Source: Clostridiales bacterium | GTDB taxonomy: Bacteria; Bacillota; Clostridia; Lachnospirales; Lachnospiraceae | Assembly: GCA_019416265.1 (NCBI GenBank) | Contig: DXXQ01000216.1 | Coordinates: 1-39,744, forward strand | Direction of reading: 5' to 3' | Length of the DNA: 39,744 nucleotides | Shown here: in pieces, positions 21,930-30,180 of the stretch | How positions within the stretch are numbered: the first letter of the stretch is position 1 | Layout of the letters: every line of letters starts with the position of its first letter | The notes under the pieces: generated by a model | What the model saw: only the letters and a program-made list of their open reading frames with translations | What the model was told of the DNA's origin: nothing | Database searches by the model: none | Program-made: the position numbers and the translations under genes

Positions 21930-24551
21930 ATGAAAAGAAAATTGATTTCAGTGCTTCTTAGTATCTCCATGTGCCTGACTATGATTTCACCGGCAGGCGC
22001 AGCGTCCTTCGGTTCTGCGGAGGAAACGGATACAGCGGTGATGGACGCCGGAGCAGAAGTGGAATTTGATGCAGGTTCCACACAGACAGAAGAGGAGAAC
22101 GGGGCTTCCGACATCTTCTCAGCAGGAGAGGAAGAGAATCCGGACGCATCTCTGGAAGAAGAGTTCCGGGATGAGGCTGTTCCGGACGAACAGGAAAAAC
22201 CGGAGGAATTTCTTCCCGGAGTGACAGAGGAAGAGGTTCCGGATGCAGAGACAGGAGATACGATCCTTGTTGACGCAGAGGACTGGGAGAAGGACGGAGA
22301 GCATTTCAAACTCAGAAAAACAGCTGTTTCCGTACAGAAAAATGCAGCAGAGCCTGCAAAGGAAGAGAACACAGCAGAAGATATCGTGACTGAGACTGCG
22401 GAGAACGCAGAGGCAGCTTTTACATCGGAAGAGGAAGGTGTGGCTGCAGAAGCATCCCAGGCAGAAGCAGGGGAAACAGATCCTCAGACGGAGATTCCTG
22501 AGACTGAGCCGACTCCGGAACCGGAAGCAGAGGAGAAGCCTCAGACAGACGATAACGCTCAGACAGAAGAGCTTCCGCCTGCAGAGACAACTTCCGGTTA
22601 CTACACAGAGGCAGACGGTATTCTCTGTATTTCTACAGAATATAAAAATACCGTACATAAAGGATATTATCTGTTCGACGAAAATGGATATCTTGTGACC
22701 GGTAAGAGGGAGATCCAAAAAGGAACCTTTGGACAGAGCGCAGATACGGAATTCTGGTTCAGAGATGCTGCAAATGCAGAGGTCTATCCGGAATTTGAAG
22801 GCGAAGAGATGAATCCGTGCTCCTCCAATCTCGGCCAGCAGATAAAAGACGACTGGGCATGGACAGGAAGCACATTCCGCTTCTACGATGCCAACGGCAA
22901 ATATATGACAGTATCCCAGCTGGATGAGATCTACAAACAGACAGGGAAATATACAGGTTATTACAAAATCGGAAACGATTATTATTGTCTGAAAGAAGAC
23001 GGAACACCGAGAACAGGTGAGATCACTTTGAAGGTCGGTTCTTCTTCAGCGAAATATTACTTCCAGCCTGCAGCACAGGGAGAGATTCCCGGCAGGATGT
23101 ACTATCAGGGATGGTTTACACACAAAACAACAAAGGGTGACAGATGGGTATACTACAATAAAGGAGTTACCAATCCCAAGGATATCGGAAAAGCCCTTGA
23201 GCGCGGAATTATCGCAACCCGCCTGGATATTGATAAAATGGGAAATTATACCTACCTGATCGACGGCAGCGGTTACATTATAAAGAGTACAATGAAAAAG
23301 GCTGCAAACGGCGCATATTACTGTACAGACTCCAGAGGAGTTATTTACAGAGACAGGCTTGTAAAGTATAAAGATTACAGATACTATTTCAACGCTGATG
23401 GCAAACGTGCAACCTGGAAGAATATGTGGCACGTATGTAAAGGCGCCGGAAACCGTTATTACTATTTCGGTTCCTCTGCAGGACGCGTACAGGAGAAAAA
23501 GGGATGGCAGAAGATTCCGAATGCTCAGGGGAAATTCTCAGGATGGTTCTACTTCCCGTCTTCCGGAAACCATTACATTAATAAGCTTACTTCCTCCGGC
23601 TACTATTTCACTAGCAAGGGAAAGCTTGCAGGCGGAATCCAGGAGATTAACGGTAAGAAATATCTCTTCGCCGTATCTGATGAAAAGACACACCGTGGCA
23701 AAATGTACAAGAGCACTCTGGTCCGTTACAGAAACAGATGGTATTATGCAGAGGCCGACGGAGTTCTGAAAGAAAGCGGCTGGAAGAAGATCAACGGCAA
23801 TTATTACTATTTTGACGACTGCAAAGCAGTGACGAAGAAATTCATTAAGAAAAACGGCGTGAACGGTTATCTGGATGCCAACGGTAAATTCACCCAGGGC
23901 TGGGTAATTGTGAGCAATGCGAAGAATCAGGTGAAATACATCAATCCGGACGGTGACGATTTCGTTAAGAACGGAAGCAAATGGATCGACGGCCTGCTGT
24001 ATTACTTTGACAAGAATGGATACAGAATCAATGACCTTACAAATATCTACAAGCAGCCGTATTACTACACTGTAGACCGTGTCAACGGAGTTATGACAGT
24101 CTACAATGCTGCGAAGACAGTTCCTGTGAAATCAATCCGTGTATCTGTAGGACTTCCGGGTACACCGACACCTCTGGGAGGCCCTTACAACCTGACTCCA
24201 TACGGAAGATGGCAGGCTCTCATGGGACCGTCCTGGGGACAGTACGGAACTCATGTAGACGGCGCCGGACAGGGTGGCATCTTCGTACACTCCGTTGCCT
24301 GTGCACAGGCGAACCACTACAATCTTCCGGGTACGGAATATAACAAGCTTGGTTCACCGGCATCTCACGGATGTATCCGTGCCTGCGTTGCAGACGCAAA
24401 ATGGGTATACGAGCACAGCAGAGGCGGCAAATTATATGTATTTGACGGCAAGGCAAACAGCAATGAAGCCATGAAGGGACCTCTTGGAAGAAGAGCCCTT
24501 GTTCCGCTGAAGTATCCATATAACTTTGACCCTACAGACCCGGCAATCTAA
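21930..24551 (+). CDS. Secreted L,D-transpeptidase (YkuD) with cell-wall-binding repeats
   Basis: The enzyme is predicted to make 3-3 cross-links in peptidoglycan or to attach proteins to it. The 873-residue product has a signal peptide (MKRKLISVLLSISMCLTM, cleavage near AGAAS). A Glu/Thr/Ala-rich disordered stretch covers about 25-220. A long array of choline-binding-like or glucan-binding-like repeats follows (GYYLFDENGYLVTGK, YYFDDCKAVTKKF, LYYFDKNGYRIND). The C-terminal YkuD domain begins near 715, with GIFVHSV and the active-site SHGCIRA (Cys near 815). ATG 21930 has AAAGGAGG ahead; an ATG seven codons upstream does not. It is probably surface-attached by its repeats. It lies just before a GH25 lysozyme of similar design. 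Confidence 0.93.
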   Translation: MKRKLISVLLSISMCLTMISPAGAASFGSAEETDTAVMDAGAEVEFDAGSTQTEEENGASDIFSAGEEENPDASLEEEFRDEAVPDEQEKPEEFLPGVTEEEVPDAETGDTILVDAEDWEKDGEHFKLRKTAVSVQKNAAEPAKEENTAEDIVTETAENAEAAFTSEEEGVAAEASQAEAGETDPQTEIPETEPTPEPEAEEKPQTDDNAQTEELPPAETTSGYYTEADGILCISTEYKNTVHKGYYLFDENGYLVTGKREIQKGTFGQSADTEFWFRDAANAEVYPEFEGEEMNPCSSNLGQQIKDDWAWTGSTFRFYDANGKYMTVSQLDEIYKQTGKYTGYYKIGNDYYCLKEDGTPRTGEITLKVGSSSAKYYFQPAAQGEIPGRMYYQGWFTHKTTKGDRWVYYNKGVTNPKDIGKALERGIIATRLDIDKMGNYTYLIDGSGYIIKSTMKKAANGAYYCTDSRGVIYRDRLVKYKDYRYYFNADGKRATWKNMWHVCKGAGNRYYYFGSSAGRVQEKKGWQKIPNAQGKFSGWFYFPSSGNHYINKLTSSGYYFTSKGKLAGGIQEINGKKYLFAVSDEKTHRGKMYKSTLVRYRNRWYYAEADGVLKESGWKKINGNYYYFDDCKAVTKKFIKKNGVNGYLDANGKFTQGWVIVSNAKNQVKYINPDGDDFVKNGSKWIDGLLYYFDKNGYRINDLTNIYKQPYYYTVDRVNGVMTVYNAAKTVPVKSIRVSVGLPGTPTPLGGPYNLTPYGRWQALMGPSWGQYGTHVDGAGQGGIFVHSVACAQANHYNLPGTEYNKLGSPASHGCIRACVADAKWVYEHSRGGKLYVFDGKANSNEAMKGPLGRRALVPLKYPYNFDPTDPAI

Positions 24552-24561
24552 ATTCATAAGC

Positions 24562-24609
24562 AAGGCAGTGTTTCAGGAGCAGAGAGCTCCCGGAAACACT
24601 GCCTTTTTT
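24562..24609 (+). terminator. Rho-independent terminator after the L,D-transpeptidase gene
   Basis: AAGGCAGTGTTTC pairs with GAAACACTGCCTT, and an inner GGAGC/GCTCC stem sits on top with loop AGAGA. A run of six T follows. This is among the strongest hairpins in the window. Confidence 0.93.
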
Positions 24610-24611
24610 AC

Positions 24612-24640
24612 TTGATATTTGAGAATGGGGTGTGTATAAT
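24612..24640 (+). promoter_or_regulatory. Sigma-A promoter of the GH25 lysozyme gene
   Basis: TTGATA (24612-24617) and TATAAT (24635-24640) are 17 bases apart, directly after the preceding terminator. The leader would be about 80 bases. Confidence 0.78.
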
Positions 24641-24725
24641 AAAACGTAATATTATTGTAACTTATTTTAAAATAGTCTTATTTTGCCCAGACGCAGAACA
24701 GAAAGATAGAGAAAAGGGGAAAGAA

Positions 24726-26105
24726 ATGAGAAATTGGAAAAAATGGCTGGCTGCTGTGCTTACAGCGGCTGTTGCAGGCACAGCAGGCTTTGCGGTTCCG
24801 GCAGGGGCGCAGTCACAGAGATACCAGCGGTGGGATACAGTTGCAGAGGAAGAACGGATTCCGGCTGCATATGCAAAGGATAAGGAGGAAAAAGGAAAAA
24901 TAGATCCCAAGGCATGGAAGAAGATCAACGGTGTCTGTTACAATGGAAGCGGAAAGAAAATTCCGGGAGCCATCACCAGAGGGATTGATATATCGGAATG
25001 GCAGGGAAGGCCAAACTGGAAAAAGATAAAGAAATCAGATGTGGATTTTGCTTTCGTGCGTATTTCCTACGGAACGGGACATATGGATAAATCCTACGAT
25101 TACAATATGCTTCAGGCGGAAGAAGCGGGAATTCCGGTGGGAACCTATGTCTACAGTCTGGCAACTACCACAGACCAGGCTCTGGAGGAAGCGAAGCTTG
25201 CCATTAACAAGATGGATGGATACAAGGTATCCTATCCGGTTGTGTTCGACCTGGAAGATTCCAAAATGGGCGCTCTTACAAGAAAACAGGTTTCCAATAT
25301 TGCCAACACCTTCTGTGAGGAGGTAAAAAAGGCGGGCTATTACCCCATGGTATACACAAATACCAACTGGTATGACAATGAAGTGGACTGGGAAACCATG
25401 GGCGACTATGATGTGTGGCTTGCAAGATACGGGGACAAGATTCCGGCTCCCTCCCATGAAGAGTACGATTATACCATCTGGCAGTGTACAGACGGAGACG
25501 GAGGAGGCACCCTGAATCCCACGAAAGGATTGATCGACGGAATTGATGACAATGTGGATCTGAATTTCGGCTTCGTAGATTATACAAAGATCATTACCCC
25601 GAGAAAATATACGGCATCCGGCTATAAACCGTCCAGTCATCCGGCAATTGATATTGACGGAAATAAATGGGGCTCTGTAAACGGATGGAAAAAAGAAAAC
25701 GGAAAAACCTATTATTATGTGAATAATAAAAAAGTCACAGGCGTAAAAAAAATCGATGGAAAGTATTATCGTTTTAATACAAGAACAGGCGCTATGTATA
25801 CAAACCGCAGAATTGTGGATACAAAAGGGAACATCTGTTACTACGGTGCAGACGGAGCCCGCTATACAGACGGTTTCCACAAGGTAAAGAGCAACGGAAA
25901 AACAAAGACATATTATTTCAGTAAATCAGGAATTGCCAAAAAAGGCTGGGCAACGATTGACGGAAAAAAATATTACTTCTATAAAGGAACTTCTGCAAAT
26001 TCCGGAACAAGAGCGGAAAACATCACCCTTACAAGCTCGAAAAATGTCGTATCTGTTTTTGATAAAAACGGCGTGTGCATCAAACAGTACAAAAAGAAAA
26101 GCTGA
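24726..26105 (+). CDS. Secreted GH25 lysozyme with cell-wall-binding repeats
   Basis: GH25 enzymes cut the MurNAc-GlcNAc bond of peptidoglycan. The 459-residue product has a signal peptide (MRNWKKWLAAVLTAAVAG, cleavage near AGAQS). The GH25 barrel starts at RGIDISEWQG (near 85), with VDFAFVRISYG, the acidic YPVVFDLED (near 173), GYYPMVYTNTNWY and YTIWQCTDGDG. After about residue 300 there are aromatic repeats (KTYYYVNNKKVTGVKKIDG, YYFSKSGIAKKGWATIDG) that resemble choline-binding modules. The start is ATG 24726; the open frame upstream covers the promoter and is not coding. A weak hairpin follows the stop. It is likely a remodelling autolysin partner of the L,D-transpeptidase. Confidence 0.94.
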   Translation: MRNWKKWLAAVLTAAVAGTAGFAVPAGAQSQRYQRWDTVAEEERIPAAYAKDKEEKGKIDPKAWKKINGVCYNGSGKKIPGAITRGIDISEWQGRPNWKKIKKSDVDFAFVRISYGTGHMDKSYDYNMLQAEEAGIPVGTYVYSLATTTDQALEEAKLAINKMDGYKVSYPVVFDLEDSKMGALTRKQVSNIANTFCEEVKKAGYYPMVYTNTNWYDNEVDWETMGDYDVWLARYGDKIPAPSHEEYDYTIWQCTDGDGGGTLNPTKGLIDGIDDNVDLNFGFVDYTKIITPRKYTASGYKPSSHPAIDIDGNKWGSVNGWKKENGKTYYYVNNKKVTGVKKIDGKYYRFNTRTGAMYTNRRIVDTKGNICYYGADGARYTDGFHKVKSNGKTKTYYFSKSGIAKKGWATIDGKKYYFYKGTSANSGTRAENITLTSSKNVVSVFDKNGVCIKQYKKKS

Positions 26106-26139
26106 GAAAGGCTGTAACTCTTTGAGGAGCTTAATTTTT
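26099..26139 (+). terminator. Weak rho-independent terminator after the lysozyme gene
   Basis: AAGCT (26099-26103) pairs with AGCTT (26128-26132), and AAAG with CTTT inside, separated by a small internal loop. AATTTTT follows. The stem is short, so read-through into the polysaccharide operon is possible. Confidence 0.4.
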
Positions 26140-26201
26140 GGCGAAATTATACATTGAATTTACAGGGCGATTGTGAGAAAATAATGATATTGTCCACAAT
26201 C

Positions 26202-26228
26202 CCGCGGTGACGGAGAACTGCACCGTGG
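26202..26228 (+). other. Leader hairpin upstream of the polysaccharide operon
   Basis: CCGCGGTG (26202-26209) pairs with CACCGTGG (26221-26228), including one G-U pair, around an 11-base loop. GGCGGTA follows at 26233-26239. This is 58 bases before the first gene of a roughly 12-kb operon. I could not place a convincing promoter in the gap. Confidence 0.4.
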
Positions 26229-26285
26229 AGATGGCGGTACACGATACGGATATGTAAAAAAGATGACAAAATACAGAGGATGTAA

Positions 26286-27416
26286 ATGATTGATTTTAAC
26301 AGACCCGCTTTTGTGGGGAAAGAAATGGATTATATCAGAGATGCCGTAAACCGTGGAATGCTCTGCGGAGACGGGATTTATACAAAGAAATGCTCCCGGT
26401 GGATAGAGGAGCGGTTTAAAGTAAAGCATACCCTGCTTACAACGTCCTGTACACATGCCCTTGAAATGGCCGCATATCTTGCAGGAATCGAGGAAGGCGA
26501 CGAGGTGATCATGCCCTCCTACACCTTTGTTTCCACTGCAGACGCTTTTGTGCTTCGAGGAGCGAAAATCGTATTTGTAGATATCCGTCCGGATACAATG
26601 AATATAGATGAACAGCTCATCGAACAGGCGATCACACCGAGGACAAAGGCGATCGTGCCTGTCCATTATGCGGGAGTGGCCTGTGAGATGGATAAGATCA
26701 TGAAGCTTGCCCTGAAATACGATCTGAAGGTGATCGAGGATGCAGCCCAGGGAGTGGATGCCTTTTACAAGGGCAGAGCGCTGGGGACGATTGGAGATTT
26801 CGGCTGCTACAGCTTCCATGAAACGAAAAACTATACCATGGGAGAGGGCGGCGCTTTACTATTTCAGAAGGATGAATATCTGGAAAAGGCGGAAATCCTC
26901 AGGGAAAAGGGAACAGACAGAAGTAAATTTTTCAGAGGACAGGTAGATAAATACCGATGGATGGACTACGGTTCTTCCTATCTTCCAAGTGAGCTCAATG
27001 CAGCTTATCTCTATGCACAGCTGGAGGAGGCTGACAGGATCAGCAGTAAGCGCAGGGAAATTTACGATTATTATCACAGGAATTTAAAGGGGCTGGCAGA
27101 GGAAGGAAAGATAGAACAGCCATTTGTTCCGGATACCTGTACGCACAATGCGCATATGTATTACCTTAAGGTGAGAGATATGGAAGTACGCACAAGACTT
27201 CTCAAATATCTTCGGAAAAACGAAATTATCAGTGTGTTTCATTATGTACCTCTTCACTCTTCTCCTGCAGGACTTCGATTCGGCAGATTTGCGGGGGAGG
27301 ATATCTATACAACCAGAGAGAGCGAGCGTCTGTTAAGACTGCCCATGTTTTATAACCTGGATATGGAACAGGTTAAGAGAATTGTAGATGTACTTGTTGC
27401 TTTTGACGAATTTTAA
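26286..27416 (+). CDS. wecE: dTDP-4-amino-4,6-dideoxygalactose transaminase (WecE/RffA type)
   Basis: WecE transfers an amino group from glutamate to dTDP-4-keto-6-deoxyglucose, giving dTDP-Fuc4N. The 376-residue product is a DegT/DnrJ/EryC1 aminotransferase and follows the enterobacterial enzyme closely from memory: FNRPAFVGKEMDYIR, GMLCGDGIYTKKC, MPSYTFVSTADAFVLRGAK, VPVHYAGVACEMD, EDAAQGVDA, SFHETKNYT with the PLP lysine near 181, and FHYVPLHSSPAG. ATG 26286 follows AGAGGATG. It is the first gene of the polysaccharide operon. rmlA and rmlB, needed for its substrate, are not in the window. The exact sugar is inferred from family similarity. Confidence 0.88.
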   Translation: MIDFNRPAFVGKEMDYIRDAVNRGMLCGDGIYTKKCSRWIEERFKVKHTLLTTSCTHALEMAAYLAGIEEGDEVIMPSYTFVSTADAFVLRGAKIVFVDIRPDTMNIDEQLIEQAITPRTKAIVPVHYAGVACEMDKIMKLALKYDLKVIEDAAQGVDAFYKGRALGTIGDFGCYSFHETKNYTMGEGGALLFQKDEYLEKAEILREKGTDRSKFFRGQVDKYRWMDYGSSYLPSELNAAYLYAQLEEADRISSKRREIYDYYHRNLKGLAEEGKIEQPFVPDTCTHNAHMYYLKVRDMEVRTRLLKYLRKNEIISVFHYVPLHSSPAGLRFGRFAGEDIYTTRESERLLRLPMFYNLDMEQVKRIVDVLVAFDEF

Positions 27417-27431
27417 TAACAGGAGAACGAT

Positions 27432-28691
27432 ATGAGAAATTGGAAAAAAATACTCTGCCTGGTAATGGCAGGAGTGATGATGGCTGCTCTGCCTGTACAG
27501 GCGGCAGTTATAGACCAGGAAGTAAAGGCTGTGATAGAGACAAACGACATACCGCCGTGGCCGAAGGCATCGGATCTGGCAGCGGAGAGCGGCCTTCTTA
27601 TGGAATATTCCACAGGAACTGTTATTTACAGCAAGGGCTCAGATCAGCGCATATCTCCTTTGGGACTTACGAAGCTGATGACAATTCTGATAGCTGTTGA
27701 AAATTCAGCGTTCACAGATCAGGTAACCTTTACAGATGCCTGTCTTGCCAAAGCCAGTCCACAGGGGAATCTGGGATTGATGGCAGGAGAAACTCTGACC
27801 ATGGAGCAATGTCTGAAGATCATGGTCCTGGATAACGGGTATGAGGTTGCATCCCAGGTGGCAGAAAACCTTGGCCCCACAGAAGCTCAGTTTGTGGCAA
27901 AAATGAACGAGAAAGCCCGGTCTATGGGCTGTGAAAATACAAATTTCACAAATGCAAACGGTATGGAAGATCCCAATCAGTATACCACTGCCAAAGATAT
28001 GGCGAAGATTTTTCGGGAGGGAATGAAAAATAAATTGTTCCGCCAGGTGATAAGAACACCGAAGCTCACAGTAGGTCCCACAAATATGAATGGTATGGAA
28101 CGGACGCTGTCAACCTATCATCCGATCCGCTCTAAACATTCCAGCATCTTTGATCAGGACTGCATGGGCGGTATGTTCGGAACTTCCCAGGAGGGGAAAA
28201 GCAGTCTCGCAACTGCAGTGAAAAAAAACGGGGTGATCTACCTTTCCGTGATACTGAATGATGTGGATATCAATCAGGCCGGAGTGGATACTCAGTACCT
28301 TATGAAATACGGATATGAGAATTTCCAGAGAGTTCCGGTAGAGGGAGGAAATGTTGTGATCCCTAACGGAATGTCTGTTGCAGATCTTCGCGTTACTGAG
28401 AAAAAAGCAGGAGACAGGGTGCGTCAGATTTATTTTGTTGACGAGTACAGAGTAGGACGGGGAGAAAAGGCTGCAGCAGTTACGGAAATGCCGGCAGCTC
28501 AGGCAGAAGGAGAAGGAGCGGAAGTGCAAACCCAGCGGCAGACTCCGGTGGAGGAAGCAAGAGAAAACGGTCTTTCCGACACAGCAAGATTCCTTCTGGG
28601 TATTATGGCAGTTATGGTGCTCATCCTTATTGTTCTTTGTATCCTTCTGGCGATCAAGGATCATAAGGAAAGCAGATATTACGAGGACTGA
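27432..28691 (+). CDS. D-alanyl-D-alanine carboxypeptidase-like protein with all three catalytic motifs lost
   Basis: The fold is that of DacF/PBP5-type carboxypeptidases (peptidase S11), which trim the last D-Ala of stem peptides. The 419-residue product has a signal peptide (MRNWKKILCLVMAGVM). The penicillin-binding-type domain follows, with a membrane helix near 385-408 and a charged tail. The usual motifs are changed. The SxxK motif is GLTK (Gly78, Lys81), SxN reads NGY (135-137), and KTG reads MFG (248-250). The surrounding signatures (KLMTILIAVENS, FTNANGMEDPNQYTTAKDMAKI) are well kept. A binding or scaffold role is therefore more likely than catalysis. It is 15 bases after wecE, inside the operon. 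ATG 27432 follows AACAGGAG. Confidence 0.85.
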   Translation: MRNWKKILCLVMAGVMMAALPVQAAVIDQEVKAVIETNDIPPWPKASDLAAESGLLMEYSTGTVIYSKGSDQRISPLGLTKLMTILIAVENSAFTDQVTFTDACLAKASPQGNLGLMAGETLTMEQCLKIMVLDNGYEVASQVAENLGPTEAQFVAKMNEKARSMGCENTNFTNANGMEDPNQYTTAKDMAKIFREGMKNKLFRQVIRTPKLTVGPTNMNGMERTLSTYHPIRSKHSSIFDQDCMGGMFGTSQEGKSSLATAVKKNGVIYLSVILNDVDINQAGVDTQYLMKYGYENFQRVPVEGGNVVIPNGMSVADLRVTEKKAGDRVRQIYFVDEYRVGRGEKAAAVTEMPAAQAEGEGAEVQTQRQTPVEEARENGLSDTARFLLGIMAVMVLILIVLCILLAIKDHKESRYYED

Positions 28692-28747
28692 TTTCAGGCA
28701 CAAAGAAGTGTTCCTGAAGAGAAATATATAGAAAAGAGGAAAATAAA

Positions 28748-29308
28748 ATGGGAAAAATTACGGTAACACAGTGCGGGGATATAAAAGGCTTAAAAGTAGT
28801 AGAACCGGCAGTTTTCGGGGATGAACGGGGCTATTTCATGGAAACCTATAATTACAATGATTTTAAGGAAGCGGGAATTGACGTACAGTTTGTACAGGAC
28901 AACCAGTCCAGCTCCAGAAGAGGTGTGCTCCGCGGACTTCACTTCCAGATCAATTATCCTCAGGATAAGCTTGTGCGCGTAGTAAGCGGTGAGGTTTTTG
29001 ATGTGGCAGTTGACCTTCGTAAGGATTCGGAAACCTACGGCAAATGGTACGGTGTGATTCTTTCCGCAGAAAATAAAAAACAGTTCTTTATTCCGAAGGG
29101 ATTTGCACACGGATTTCTGGTGCTTTCCGAAAATGCGGAGTTTGCATATAAGTGCTCTGACTTTTATCATCCCAACGATGAGGGCGGCCTGATCTGGAAT
29201 GACCCGGAGATAGGGGTGGAATGGCCTGTTCAGGAAGGAGTAGAACTGATCTTTTCCGAGAAGGATCAGAAATGGGGAAGCTTTGCCCAGTACAACAGCG
29301 AAAAGTAA
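28748..29308 (+). CDS. rfbC: dTDP-4-dehydrorhamnose 3,5-epimerase
   Basis: RmlC/RfbC epimerises dTDP-4-keto-6-deoxyglucose on the way to dTDP-L-rhamnose. The 186-residue product is a cupin of family length. It has FGDERGYFMETYN, QDNQSSSRRGVLRGLHFQ (with the catalytic His), VRVVSGEVFDVAVDLR and the GFAHGFLVLSE segment. ATG 28748 follows AGAGGAAA. It sits before the exporter genes. rmlA, rmlB and rmlD must be elsewhere. Its presence points to L-rhamnose in the glycan. Confidence 0.95.
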   Translation: MGKITVTQCGDIKGLKVVEPAVFGDERGYFMETYNYNDFKEAGIDVQFVQDNQSSSRRGVLRGLHFQINYPQDKLVRVVSGEVFDVAVDLRKDSETYGKWYGVILSAENKKQFFIPKGFAHGFLVLSENAEFAYKCSDFYHPNDEGGLIWNDPEIGVEWPVQEGVELIFSEKDQKWGSFAQYNSEK

Positions 29309-29346
29309 TGACGCTGCCAAAGAATAAAATAAAAAGGACTTATTGA

Positions 29347-30156
29347 ATGGATCAGAATAAAAATCATATGATAAATAACAGAAAACTGATCGCCTATCTG
29401 ACGAAAAACGACTTTAAAACAAGGTTTGCAGGCTCTTATTTCGGGATTGTATGGGGGTTTATCCAGCCCCTTGTCACAATCCTTCTTTACTGGTTTGTGT
29501 TTCAGCTTGCGCTGAAGCCGGGGCCGATGACGACTACGGACGTACCGTTTGTTCTCTGGCTGATGGCAGGACTTGTTCCCTGGTTCTTTTTCTCAGAAGC
29601 AGTGGTCAATGGAACAAGCTGTTTCCTTGAATATAACTATCTGGTAAAAAAAGTAATGTTTAATATCAATATCCTGCCTCTTGTGAAGGTTTTATCCTCT
29701 CTTTATGTACACGCTTTTTTTGTGGGAATTCTGGCAGTGGTATATCTCATCAGCGGAAATTTCCCGGGAATTACTTTTATTCAGGTATTTTATTATTCCT
29801 TCGCCATGGTGATGCTGTGTCTGGCAATCGTCTATTTTACAGCTTCCGTGACTGTATTTTTTAAAGATACCACCCAGCTTGTGGGAATCGCTATGCAGGT
29901 GGGAGTGTGGATGACGCCTATTATGTGGAATTTCCAGGATATGGCTTCCCGTGTACCGGCGATCCTTCAGGGAATTTTGAAACTAAACCCCATGTTTTAT
30001 ATTGTGCAGGGATATCGTGATGCAATGGTCGACAAAATATGGGTCTGGGAACGGGGCGGACTTACCCTGTATTTCTGGTGCTTTGTGCTGGTTCTCTTTT
30101 TAATCAGCAGCAGAGTTTACAAAAAACTGAAACCGCAGTTCTCAGATGTACTATAA
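29347..30156 (+). CDS. wzm: ABC-2 type polysaccharide export permease (Wzm)
   Basis: Wzm forms the membrane channel that moves lipid-linked glycans out of the cytoplasm. The 269-residue product has the N-terminal NDFKTRFAGSYFGIVWGFIQP, a hallmark of the family, and about six transmembrane helices. Conserved loops are LWLMAGLVPWFFFSEAVVNG, the VFFKDTTQLVGI coupling region, and LNPMFYIVQGYRDAM before the last helix. ATG 29347 has AAAAGGAC ahead. Wzt follows after 24 bases, and both belong to one transporter. Confidence 0.92.
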   Translation: MDQNKNHMINNRKLIAYLTKNDFKTRFAGSYFGIVWGFIQPLVTILLYWFVFQLALKPGPMTTTDVPFVLWLMAGLVPWFFFSEAVVNGTSCFLEYNYLVKKVMFNINILPLVKVLSSLYVHAFFVGILAVVYLISGNFPGITFIQVFYYSFAMVMLCLAIVYFTASVTVFFKDTTQLVGIAMQVGVWMTPIMWNFQDMASRVPAILQGILKLNPMFYIVQGYRDAMVDKIWVWERGGLTLYFWCFVLVLFLISSRVYKKLKPQFSDVL

Positions 30157-30180
30157 ACAGTCTGAATGGAGTAGAAACGA

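Noticed and set aside
22980..24050. Repetitive coding DNA of the L,D-transpeptidase as a possible CRISPR or tandem array
   Set aside because: The periodicity comes from protein repeats of unequal length with diverged DNA, without constant spacers.
25035..25880. Long antisense frame across the lysozyme gene
   Set aside because: The opposite strand encodes intact GH25 motifs; the antisense product has no recognisable feature.
26154..26199. A sigma-A promoter in the gap before wecE
   Set aside because: TTGAAT and several AT-rich hexamers exist, but no pair has 16-18 base spacing with a good -10.
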